This document shows positions 54,446 to 64,000 of a stretch of DNA of 64,000 bases, piece by piece. How positions within the stretch are numbered: the stretch's first letter is position 1; the number at the start of each line of letters is the position of its first letter. Origin of the DNA: Hirudinaria manillensis. Lineage: Eukaryota; Annelida; Clitellata; Hirudinida; Hirudinidae. A program made the translations under genes and the position numbers. The notes below the pieces were generated by a model. That model made no database searches. It had not been told where the DNA came from and saw only the letters and a list, made by a program, of their open reading frames with translations. The stretch covers positions 1,672,501-1,736,500 of the forward strand of contig CM067527.1 in NCBI GenBank assembly GCA_034509925.1, read 5' to 3'.

Positions 54446-55733
54446 GCAATAATAATAATGGTAATAATAATAACTCTATTCTTTGTCAATTACATGACTA
54501 ATTAAGCAAAAAAGAATTAAATTTAAAATTATTTTGTTTTCCAGGACAACGTTGTGGGGTGAGATGTTTGACTCATTCGTGTTTATTAAATTAACTATTA
54601 TTTTTTTAACCAACAAACTAACACCTAGGCAAATATAAATTCAGTATTTTACATTAATTTCTTTTATTGATGCTAAAATCTTTCAATAATTTCAGACGCA
54701 AACATGCTCCAAGGCTCAAATTTGCGTCGCGGGCCAATGCAGTAAAGAATTTTGAGACTTTTTGTTGTTAATGAACGAAATATTAGAATTTAAAATATAT
54801 TAAATGGCTGTTATTCGCAACAAGTATTCCAAATTTATTTAACATGATTTATAATCGTGATTATAAATATAATGTAATTCTATTTATTTATTTAATTAAT
54901 TAATTATTTATTTATGCAATTATTATTGTTATTTTTTTTTAGTTTATGAGTTTATTAAACAAACAATTATGTACATAATTATTCAGAATGTACGCCCATC
55001 CGCTGCTTCATACTTTGTCCATTCGGATTCAAGAAGGATGAGAACGGCTGTGAATATCCGTGCACGTGTGCAGAAGAAAACGAAAGTGAATTTCTGAGTT
55101 TTTTTTTATAAATTTTGATATTTCGTCAAAAAGAAATAAACAATTTTAAAAGATCCCAAATTCTTTCGGGCAGAAAAGTCATTTATGAAAGTAATTATGC
55201 TATCGTTTACCCAATATATTTTATTAAATATTATTGATCATGTAATAATAATTTAACTTAGTTAAACAGTAACTTGATCATTAATCATCTTATTTTTAAT
55301 CAGAGCCTGTCAAACGATGTGGAGTGAGTAAACAAAAAATGCTGGAATTTATTATATTTCAATAACAATTCCTGTGCTATTATTAATTTTAATGATATCA
55401 ATAGTAACAATATAATTATTAAATAATTAATTAAATGTATTAAATATTATTGCAATTAAAGAATTATATTAAAATAATATTAAACTAATTTGTTTATTTA
55501 ATTTTTACTTTACAGTATTCACAATGCTCTGGAGCCCAAATTTGTGTAGATGGAAAATGCGGTACTGTAAAATTATTTCATCATCATCATCATCATTTAA
55601 ATAATATTTTGAATATTAATTTAAATCTTCAGAATGCTCTGAAATTCGCTGCGCTATAGCTTGCCCATTTGGCTTCAAAGTGGATAACAATGGCTGTGAG
55701 TATCCTTGTACATGTGCCGATGGGCCACAATGA
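54333..55733 (+). CDS. Two-domain antistasin-like secreted inhibitor, gene B
   Basis: Exons 54333-54390, 54545-54558 (14 nt), 54696-54741, 54987-55085, 55304-55323 (20 nt), 55516-55561 and 55633-55733 join in phase to give 127 residues: a signal peptide ([19 protein letters not shown]) and two ten-cysteine antistasin domains. Domain 1 has RCFILC (predicted P1 Phe) and domain 2 has RCAIAC (P1 Ala). The join between domains uses the donor CGAAA|GTGAAT at 55085, giving the linker AEENEKPVKRCG. Reading through that donor instead would give a single-domain protein ending at about 55111, so both forms are possible. Two domains recall antistasin itself. The second half repeats the exon pattern of a complete single-domain gene without a signal-peptide exon. 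Confidence 0.87.
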
Positions 55734-56633
55734 GATGGAATGAAGGTACAGGTGGAAGGCGGAGAAGCATTTCAGGGAAACGCCTGAGAGAATACTTGAT
55801 CAGTTTTTGATTTATTTTTAAACCCTTTTAAATTTATAATTTAAAATTCTATTCAAGATGGCGATTTCATTTCAAAGTTGGATTTTTTTGTTTTGTTTAT
55901 AAATAAATAAATAAAATTTCATGTTAACTATTGACTAGGTCACCGTAGTCTACATTGTTGTCAGGGTTTCGGTGATTTTAAGCTGTTTAAATGAATATAA
56001 AATTAAAGTTAGAAATGTGACTTGCACATGTTTTTGATGGGCCAATAATTCTATGGAGTACATGAGTGAAATCATGTTTTGGCTCAGAATTTTCAACTTG
56101 ACTAATACAAAAAAATATGCGTTAAAAATATAATTGATTTACTCCAACATGTACGACGACAGATGTTTCTTAAACGAGGGGTTGTACTATTCTAGACGAA
56201 AATACATTCATCATTGAATTCCCCCTAAATATAATTTTATGAGATCCACAGAGTCCAAATTTATGTCATAACTTCACTAACCAATTTAATAATAATAATA
56301 ATAATTAATCAGCAATATAATTTTAATTATTCTTCAATTATCTGGATCCAGGGATCCAACAATAATAATAAAAATGATTAATTTAGCTATGACAATAAAT
56401 AGCTAAAGTCTTTAGCTATTGACCAACTAAATTAATTTAATTTCCAGCTTAGACATAATGAAGAGTAGTTTGAGACAGATCGATTGCAAAGACAAAGACT
56501 TGTGACTCGATCTGTCAACAGTTGGCCGAAAAATAAATTTAATTTCGATGGCCACATCCGTCAGTTTAAAAAAAAAATCGATCTCAACGTATGAAATGAG
56601 TTACATTAATAAATTAATATCATAAAATGTCTT
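55734..56633. other. Intergenic between genes B and C
   Basis: AT-rich spacer sharing patches with the regions upstream of D and E (the GTTTCTTAAACGAGG-like and CTCGATCTGT segments). It includes the LTR fragment listed separately. No coding region. Confidence 0.5.
56305..56361 (-). mobile_element. Fragment of an LTR related to the 51.6-53.4 kb element
   Basis: AATTAATCAGCAATATAATTTT... to GGGATCCAACA resembles the last 55 bp of the 288-bp LTRs on the plus strand, with several substitutions and a small insertion (TCTGGATCCA). It is older than the intact element. It may be a truncated solo LTR. Confidence 0.7.
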
Positions 56634-56690
56634 TAAAATGGCCATCTTGAACGCCACGTTGTCATTCGAGCCGAGAAAACTTGAGAACCC
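56634..56690 (+). promoter_or_regulatory. Predicted promoter and non-coding first exon of gene C
   Basis: TAAAATGGCCATCTT at 56634-56648 and CTTGAGAACCC|GTTGGG (donor after 56690) are shared almost exactly with the D and E upstream regions. The acceptor TTTCAG at 56966 precedes the ATG by six bases. Confidence 0.55.
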
Positions 56691-56972
56691 GTTGGGTCTG
56701 TTTGTTTGATTTGAAAACTAATATCTAATAAATTGTTCATTTTAATAATAAATTAATATTTAATCAATAGTTTCTTTTATTATTAAATTAAAATTTATTA
56801 AAATAATAATAATTATTTATTAATAATTAAAATTTAATCGATATTATAATATGTTGGTCTCATCTTTGTGACTAATAATTTAAATAAAAATAATTTTGTC
56901 TTTAATATATAATAATATAATATAATATAATATAATAATTATTTTATATTATTCTTTACGTTTCAGTAAAAC

Positions 56973-57871
56973 ATGAAATCTTTGATCTTTCTTTGTCTGA
57001 TTGTCGCCATAGCGACGGTCCATTCGAATGAAGAAGGTGACCTTAATTTACAGGGCATAATAATAATATTAATTTAAACTATTTTTAAACTTCTAAATTA
57101 ATTAATTTGTTTTAATTAATTACTCAGGTAATTAAAATGTTAATTAAATGACATTAAATAATTAATATTTTTGTTTTGCCTAAAGGTGAAAAATGTGGGG
57201 TATGTAATTTCTTTTGTGGTCGTTTATCCTTTCAAAATCATTCTTCAACCGATTGAAACTAACGATTGAAATATTGACTTAAATATACTTTTAAGTACAT
57301 TATAATTTATTAAATTTAAAAGATTAAGATGATTTAATGTTAAATTAAATGATAATAAAACTTTTATATTTTAGAAAATAGTTTATTTTTTGTTATTAAT
57401 TAATTAATTATTTAATCGTTTAACCATTTACAGTCGGAAACATGTTCACCTGCTCAAGTATGCGAGGAGGGAAAATGCGGTAAGGGGTTTTTTGAGACTC
57501 TTTATTAACGAAATAATGAGAATTATAATAAAAGAAAACATTATAAACTCTTTTTTATAAATATTAAAATTAAATTTATGAATTATTTATTTATATGAAT
57601 TATTTTTAATTACTAATATATTTATATTTATTATTTATTATTTATATATAAAATTCATATTCGAATTTTAATTGAATTACTTATTAAACACTTATTATTA
57701 CTAGAATGCTCCAAAATCCAATGCTCAAAACTCTGCCTGTACGGCTTCAAGAAAGACGATAACGGATGTGAATATCCGTGCACGTGTGCAGAAGGTTCAA
57801 ATGGTGAAGACGGAAATTACCATTTCCCAGAAAATCAGGTTTCAGTTTCAAGGGAACCAGTGGCGGAATGA
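56973..57871 (+). CDS. Antistasin-like secreted inhibitor, gene C
   Basis: Exons 56973-57036, 57186-57199 (14 nt), 57434-57479 and 57705-57871 give 96 residues. The signal peptide ([18 protein letters not shown]) is followed by one ten-cysteine domain closest to gene A ([24 protein letters not shown]). The reactive-site loop reads QCSKLC, so predicted P1 is Ser and P1' Lys. A hydrophilic tail of about 25 residues ([20 protein letters not shown]) extends beyond the domain and is absent in A. The target is unknown. Confidence 0.92.
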
Positions 57872-58348
57872 GTGAAGGATCAATGAAAAACACGTCAATG
57901 ATGTTCCTTTTGGAATTTATTTAGCTTATAAAGTCAAAGATTTATTTGAAACGAATTTTAAAATATTTTATTTTTAATTAATTAAATTATAAATTTAATA
58001 AAAAAAATCAATGAGTTTGAAATTAGAGCGATTCCCTGATTCACTGGTAACTAATTGATGGATTATTTATTAATAATAATAATTTTATAATTAACGTTAT
58101 TACATGTAACTGTTAAAATGATTAAACTACTTACGTAATGATAGCATAAGTCCCTATTAGACCCAAGTGTTTTGTAAGATCGAAATGCGACATACATATT
58201 TTCTGGATAGGTCAGTAATTATTCGGAGAGTGAATTATATTTTTACTCAGAATTTCCAACCTGAATTTATAAAAATATGTTTAAAAATATAATTGAGTTG
58301 CACCTAAGTATACATAGACAGGTGTTTCTGAAGTGATGAGAGACTGCA

Positions 58349-58740
58349 CTATGATAAACGAAAGTACAATTTATCTTTTCCCCTTTCCTGATATTTCGGA
58401 GTTCAATAGAGTTCAAACTTATCTTACAAATTAACTTAACAATTTAAATATTAAAAAGAATAAGATAATATAATATTATTATTATTATTAAAACATTAGT
58501 AATTTATCGATGTTATTGCCAAACGATGACTTAAAGAAGAACCTACAGACAGACAGACAGAGTTCATTTAATGTGCAACTTTGATAGAAAGAACAGTAAT
58601 TAGAGTCAGATTCATTGCTTTTGGCTCGATCTGTTAACATTCGAACAATAAAATGGCCATCTTTGGATGATGGCCATTTTATTTACTGTTCTAGCAAAGA
58701 TACTTGAGAGTCCGTTGGGTTTGTTTTATTTGTTAATTAA
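58349..58740. repeat. Duplicated block upstream of gene D
   Basis: This block, beginning TATGATAAACGAAAGTAC, is similar to 60768-61235 upstream of gene E. It continues through the shared GTTCAATAGAGTTCAAACTTAT, CGATGTTATTGCCAAACGATG and promoter segments. Confidence 0.85.
58649..58713 (+). promoter_or_regulatory. Predicted promoter and non-coding first exon of gene D
   Basis: TAAAATGGCCATCTT at 58649-58663, then CTTGAGAGTCC|GTTGGG (donor after 58713). The acceptor TTTTTAG lies at 59247, six bases before the ATG. Confidence 0.55.
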
Positions 58741-58935
58741 ACTTCAATAATCTATTTCTAGAGTTTATTTTAATAATTAATAATTTCAATTTTAATCAAT
58801 TGTTTGTTTTATAAGTTTAAATTAATATTTAATCGATATCGTAATGTGTTAGTCACTGCATGATGGCTAATGATCTAATTACTTTCTATTATTGTTGTTT
58901 ATAAAAAACGAATGATCCAATCTAATATTTACTGT

Positions 58936-59204
58936 ATTAGATAATATTAGTATTTTAATAACCATTGATTAGATAATATTAGTATTTTAATAACCATTGA
59001 TTAGATAATATTAGTATTTTAATAACCATTGATTAGATAATATTAGTATTTTAATAACCATTGATTAGATAATATTAGTATTTTAATAACCATTGATTAG
59101 ATAATATTAGTATTTTAATAACCATTGATTAGATAATATTAGTATTTTAATAACCATTGATTAGTTAATATTAGTATTTTAATAACCATTGATTAGTTAA
59201 TTTA
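58936..59204. repeat. 32-bp minisatellite, eight units plus a partial
   Basis: Eight tandem copies of a 32-bp unit beginning ATTAGATAATATTAG and ending AACCATTG run from 58936 to 59191, then a partial copy. The eighth has one substitution (ATTAGTTA). It lies in the predicted 5' UTR intron of gene D. Confidence 0.96.
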
Positions 59205-59253
59205 TTTCTAAACTTAAAAAATTTTGTCCTTTTTCAATTCTTTTTAGTAAAAC

Positions 59254-60047
59254 ATGAAAGCTGTCTCCTTGCTTTGTCTGTCAGTCGTCATAGCTACGGC
59301 CCAATTGGGTAACAAATTTAAATTGGGTTAATTATTAATAAATTGAATTAATAAAATTAATTGGTTTACATAGTCAATCGATTGCTTTAAACAAGTTTAA
59401 TGATGTTAATAATTTCAAATTTTTCTTTTTGCCTGAAGCTCGTAAATGTGGAGTAAGTTGTTCATGGTCGTTCGTTCTGCTAAAATCTCCACAATTCTCA
59501 AACTAATTCTATTTACCGACTTGAGGACATAAAGAGTCCCAAAGTGTTCATTAAAATTTATTACATTTTAAACATTTAGATAATTAATTGTTAAATTTAC
59601 TGATAAATAAATATTTAAAATGTATATTATTTATATTATTTGTCAATTGTTTAACTCATTTATAGACACAAAAATGTTCTCCTGCTGAAATTTGTGTGTC
59701 CGGAAAATTCTGCAGTAAGGATTTATGATTCTATTTATTCGGAAATTAGTGAAATTATTGAAATAATTAGAATTATAGGAAAGTTGGGACAAACATTCTA
59801 ACAGATATTTAATTAATTTTTGTTTTATTATTTTATTTAATTTTTAAATTTAAATAATATTGAAATTAGATTCAGTTAAAAGTTTAACATCCGGTGACGA
59901 TTGTTTCCAGAATGCTTGAAATTAGATTGCGATGTTGATTGTCCTTATGGCTTCGAAAAAGACTATACCGGATGTCAATATCTGTGCAATTGTGCAGAGA
60001 TTCCCTTTTTAATTAAGAAACTTCTAGGATTTCTTAAAAAAAAATGA
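59254..60047 (+). CDS. Divergent antistasin-like inhibitor, gene D, with cationic tail
   Basis: Exons 59254-59308, 59439-59452 (14 nt), 59666-59714 and 59911-60047 give 84 residues. The signal peptide is MKAVSLLCLSVVIATAQ. All ten cysteines are present, with one extra residue between the third and fourth (SGKFC). The reactive-site loop reads DCDVDC, so predicted P1 is Asp, which classical antistasin targets would not accept. After the last Cys the protein ends AEIPFLIKKLLGFLKKK, a hydrophobic, Lys-rich and possibly amphipathic tail not seen in A-C. It is the sister copy of E by shared flanks. It could have lost inhibition and gained another role; this is inference. Confidence 0.87.
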
Positions 60048-60767
60048 AGTTTCGGTCTCAGAATGACAAATTAATGAAAATAATATCAATGATGCTCCAT
60101 TTAACGTTTATTTCTTGGTCATTAAAAGTACAAAAAAATGTTTTTATAAAATAATCTGGAAAATATTTTATTTATTAAATAATTAATTAAAAATTAATGA
60201 ATAAGTTAGTTTTGATTTCTAAGGATTTAACATTTACTCACTTTTACAAAGAAACGTTTTGGAAATCATTAAGAAATTGTTTTCTAAACTTAAAAAATAC
60301 AATAATAAATTAAAGATTTAACTTCAACATTCAATTGTGAAATATACCATTCCATTAACGTCAATAATAGAGGGTATATTTTAATGAAACTAAGTATTTT
60401 TTAAAAATTTATTCATAAAAATATTAAATTTAATTTCTCAAATTATTCTAAAATAGCGTTATTGACATGTTTCTTAACACGGGACGTAACCCATGACGAT
60501 TGGCACACATTCATGTTTTATCCTTTACGAGATTAATATTGAAGTTATTTTTGAAAGTAATTTATGGATAATATTAAAAAAATAATATTATCAACATAAA
60601 TAATAATATTAATAATAATGATAATAATAATTTTTATTAAAATAACATAATAACAATAATAACAGTAATAATAATAGGACAACCTCATTTGAGATATTTT
60701 CTCGACATGTCACTAACCTGAAACGATATGAATTATGAATCATTTTTAAGACAAAAATAAGTTCGGA

Positions 60768-61235
60768 TGCACTATGATAAACGAAAGTACATTTTATCTT
60801 TTCCCCTTTCACGATATATCGGAGGTCAATAGAGTTCAAACTTATTTTATAAATTAACTCAACAATGTAAATATAAACAAGAATAATATAATGTAATAAT
60901 ATTAGATTAATAATTTATCGATGTTATTGCCAAACGATGACTTAAAGAACAGCCTGCAGACAGACAGAGTTCATTTAATGTTCAACTTAGGTAGATCGAA
61001 ATTTGTACTCAGATCCATCGCTACAGATTCATTGCTTTTGGCTCGATCTGTTAACATTCGGTCAAACAATAAATTTTATTTCAAAGTTAAAAAGAACAAA
61101 AAATAAATCGACCGAGTCATGAAATGAGTGACATTAAACAGTAGATAAAAATGGCCATCTTTCGAGACCATTTTACTGTTCTAGCAGAGATTCTTGAGAG
61201 TCCGTTGGGTTTGTGTTATTTGAAAACTAGCAATT
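60768..61235. repeat. Duplicated block upstream of gene E
   Basis: Partner of 58349-58740 at an offset of about 2.4 kb. It shares CACTATGATAAACGAAAGTAC, the TTTATCTTTTCCCCTTTC segment, the CGATGTTATTGCCAAACGATG segment and the promoter/first-exon segment. Confidence 0.85.
61146..61203 (+). promoter_or_regulatory. Predicted promoter and non-coding first exon of gene E
   Basis: ATAAAAATGGCCATCTTTCGA begins at 61145, then CTTGAGAGTCC|GTTGGG (donor after 61203). The acceptor TTTTCAG lies at 61719, six bases before the ATG. Confidence 0.55.
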
Positions 61236-61725
61236 GCTTGTAGTATAGGTCGTGATTCTAAAACATAACAATGGCAAGATTGCAGGATTTTCGAAAAAGT
61301 GTATTTTTACATGATATAATTTGGCATATATATATATATGAAACGTATATACAAACACTCCTCTAAACGAGCACTATGTTGTGTCGAAATTTCAAAGCAA
61401 TTGGTTAAGTACTTTCAGAGAACATTTACATGATACAAACACACATTGCATTATTATTTATATAGATTGAACTTTAATCATTTATTTTTAAAGTTTACTT
61501 TAATAACAATAATAATAATTTCAAATTTAATAAATTGTTTGCATTATGGCTAATGATCTAATAACTTTCTATTATTGCTGTTTATAAAAACTTAAAGCCT
61601 AAACGAAATATCCAATCTAATATTTACTGCTGTTTGTAATATTTTAACAACTATTTATTAGGTAATTTATTACTATATATATTTTAAAATAATTTTTGTC
61701 CTTTTTCAATTCTTTTCAGTAAAAC

Positions 61726-62493
61726 ATGAAATCTGTCTTCTTGCTTTGTCTGGTGGTCGTCACAGCTACGAACATATTTGGTAACAAATTTAAACTGGGT
61801 TAATTATTAATAAATTGAATTAATAAAATTAATTGGTTTAAATAGTCAAACGATGGCATTAAATGAACTTAATAAAGTCAAATTGTTTAACTACCTGGGA
61901 AAACAAATAAATATATAAATATTTTTATTTCGCCTCTAGAAAAGAGCTGCGAGGTAAGATGTTTATGTCCCAAACATCAAGTACATTGAAATTCGTTAGA
62001 TTGTAAAGCTAACAACACGTTAATGGTAAATTTAATGGTAATTAAAGCATAAATTAATTATATTCTTTAATTAAATGTTTAAAATGTAGATTAATTATAT
62101 AATTATTGATATATTAAAATTAGTTGTTAAATCATTTGATTACTTACAGTTAGTGAGGTGCTCACCTGCTCGAATTTGTGCGTTGGGAACATGCAGTAAG
62201 GATTTCTTCTCAAGTTAATGAAATAATCAGAATTATGATACGATTAACATTCTAATAGCTACTTAATTTAATTTTATTAGTTAATTTAATACGAATATTT
62301 CAATATATTCGAATTTCAATTCTGTGACTTGGTAAACATTCTGTGACTATTATTTCCAGTATGCCCCGGACGGAGTTGCGATATTTATTGTCCTGATGGC
62401 CTCGCGAGAGACCACACCGGATGTATATATCCGTGCAAGTGCGCTACATGGGCCCTAGATCCAACCTCGCGTCCAATTGATGATTTTTATTGA
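61726..62493 (+). CDS. Divergent antistasin-like inhibitor, gene E
   Basis: Exons 61726-61780, 61940-61953 (14 nt), 62150-62195 and 62360-62493 give 82 residues. The signal peptide is MKSVFLLCLVVVTATNIF. Ten cysteines remain, but the Gly after the first Cys is Glu and the loop is RSCDIYC, so predicted P1 is Asp as in D. The tail ATWALDPTSRPIDDFY is acidic, unlike the cationic tail of D. D and E share upstream and downstream flanks, so they arose by a tandem duplication of about 2.4 kb and then diverged strongly in coding sequence. Confidence 0.88.
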
Positions 62494-63458
62494 TTGATTA
62501 ATTAATTAATTAATATCATTAATTAATTTGAAAATCATATCAACAATGGTGCCCCATTAAACGATTTTTTCTTACTTCCTCAGACAAATTTTTAAAAAAA
62601 GAAGATTTATTTAAAATAACCGAGAAAATATTTTATTTATTGGTTAATGAATTGATGAGTTCGGAATTGTAAAGATTTAATATTGACTCACTTTCATTTT
62701 AAAGAAACGGTTTGAAATCTTTAAAAAATTTGTTTGAATGAATTTTTAAAAATTAAAATTTAATTTAAAAGAATAAATTAAAGACTGATCTTCAAACTTC
62801 GAGTTCGAAATATACCAATGACCATCGTCAAAACATTAACGCGTGGAGTATTTTACTGAAACTAAGTTTTTTTTTAAAATTTATACTTAAAAATATTAAA
62901 TTTAAATTCCCAAATTATTTTAAATTAGCGTTATTGACGTGTTTCTTTGCACGAGACGTCACCCTTGACATTTATATTTACATTTATTTATAAAATTTTT
63001 AACCTATTCGATTTTATCCCAAAGGGATGTAAGGGCAGAAACAAACGAAGCATTCATGGTTTGATTGACATACATTAACTTGTTGACATTTATTATTATT
63101 ATTGTTATTATTACTAGTAGTACTATTCTTATTATTAGTAGTAGTAATATTTGCTTTAAGATTTTTTATTTGATTTGTACTTTGTGGTTTTTACTTTGTA
63201 AGTAACTTTTGTTGTGTGTCGTACCATCCGTCGAGAGATTCTTTGGTAATGAAAATAATTTTGTAATTAATAATAATAATAATAATGATAATAATAATAA
63301 TAAATTTACAATTTATGGGAAGGTGTTGTCGGACATCATGGAGACAGAGAAAGGACTTGTAGGAGACATTTGACAGATGGTTGACTGAATTTATTTCAAA
63401 CTCCAAACTAAATCGATTTACGTAGGAAAATAACTGAGGATCAACAAAAACAACGAAG
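62494..63458. other. Intergenic between genes E and F
   Basis: The first part (62494-62960) resembles the 3' flank of gene D (60048-60500). The rest is AT-rich with an AAT run near 63269-63303. No coding region supported. Confidence 0.5.
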
Positions 63459-63525
63459 TCTATAAAATGCACAGCCTTAATGGTTATTTCATCCTTCGAA
63501 CAAACTTCTTGGAAAACTCCTCTTG
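63458..63525 (+). promoter_or_regulatory. Predicted promoter and non-coding first exon of gene F
   Basis: GTCTATAAAATGC at 63458-63470 matches the TATA region of gene A. A donor CTCTTG|GTAAAT follows at 63525. The acceptor TTCAG lies at 63853, five to six bases before the ATG. Confidence 0.5.
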
Positions 63526-63858
63526 GTAAATTGATAATTTATTATTAATAATAATTAATTAGCTGATATTTTACGCAGCTAGCTAAAAGCCTTTTTATGG
63601 TGTCTTGCTAATGCATGTCACAAGCGCTTCTGGTTTATTTCTCCCATGGGTTCAGGATTGCTCGAGTTTACCAATCTGAAATTTCGAATAATATTGCTTG
63701 TATGTGTAACATATTAAATGTTATTATAATTAATTTAATAATATAAATAAAAGTTTCTTTTATAACCCCATTAGAAGAAAATTGTTTTAAATACAGAGGT
63801 AAATATTTACATAAATTTGTAAATAATTTTTGCCTTTTAAAATTCAATTCAGGAAAAC

Positions 63859-63919
63859 ATGAAGACTGTGTTCTTTCTTTGCCTGGTCATAGCCATTGCT
63901 ATGGCAAATACGGAAGAAG
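63859..63919 (+). CDS. Antistasin-like inhibitor gene F, first coding exon only
   Basis: ATG and signal-peptide exon (MKTVFFLCLVIAIAMANTEE) ending in phase 1 at a GTGACC donor, as in gene C. The cysteine domain lies beyond the window, so the family call rests on similarity of this exon and its 5' layout to A-E. Confidence 0.75.
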
Positions 63920-64000
63920 GTGACCTACTTTAAATACTTAATTATTATTTAATATTAATTAACTATATAATTAATATTATACGATTTAATTTAATTATTT

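Noticed and set aside
58936-59204. Regular 32-bp repeats as a CRISPR array
   Set aside because: Units are directly adjacent with no variable spacers, and the DNA is from an animal nucleus.

Overview
The window looks like AT-rich nuclear DNA from a leech (Hirudinea, Annelida). The animal origin is clear: the genes are split by many introns and encode metazoan families (protocadherin, LARP6, PATJ/MUPP1, CDIN1). The leech assignment is an inference. It rests on a tandem cluster at 50.2-64 kb of small secreted ten-cysteine inhibitors with the spacing of hirustasin, an antistasin-family inhibitor known from leeches.

Layout. 1-7.48 kb has no gene I can support; it holds CRE/E-box/ETS/YY1-like promoter motifs and very long microsatellites. 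7.49-12.80 kb (+) is a seven-cadherin-repeat protocadherin. 14.24-16.12 kb (+) is LARP6. 16.66-26.39 kb (-) is the mitochondrial glycine decarboxylase P-protein (GLDC) in 24 exons. 27.19-28.04 kb (+) is a compact SelW/MIEN1-type selenoprotein gene with an in-frame TGA and a convincing SECIS about 190 nt past the stop. 29.21-30.33 kb (-) is HINT3. 30.61-44.10 kb (+) is a PATJ/MUPP1-type scaffold, L27 plus 11 PDZ, in 32 coding exons. 44.99-47.61 kb (-) is CDIN1 (C15orf41). 48.07-49.13 kb (+) is a cysteine-rich protein I do not recognise.

From 50.2 kb to the window end there are six antistasin-like genes on the + strand (A-F; B has two domains, F runs off the end). Each coding region is split the same way into four short exons. 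Each also appears to have a TATA-like box, a non-coding first exon and a 5' UTR intron ending 4-6 nt before the ATG. The predicted reactive-site P1 residues differ between copies (Phe, Phe, Ala, Ser, Asp, Asp) and none is basic. A very young non-autonomous LTR retrotransposon with a SAP-domain ORF sits between genes A and B.

The housekeeping genes (GLDC, selenoprotein, HINT3, PATJ, CDIN1) are independent and packed as divergent or convergent pairs. The inhibitor cluster is a rapidly duplicating accessory locus. The most novel observations are the unannotated-looking selenoprotein and the regulatory and exon architecture of the inhibitor array. All gene models were joined by hand from splice sites, reading phase and family knowledge; no alignment or expression data were available.
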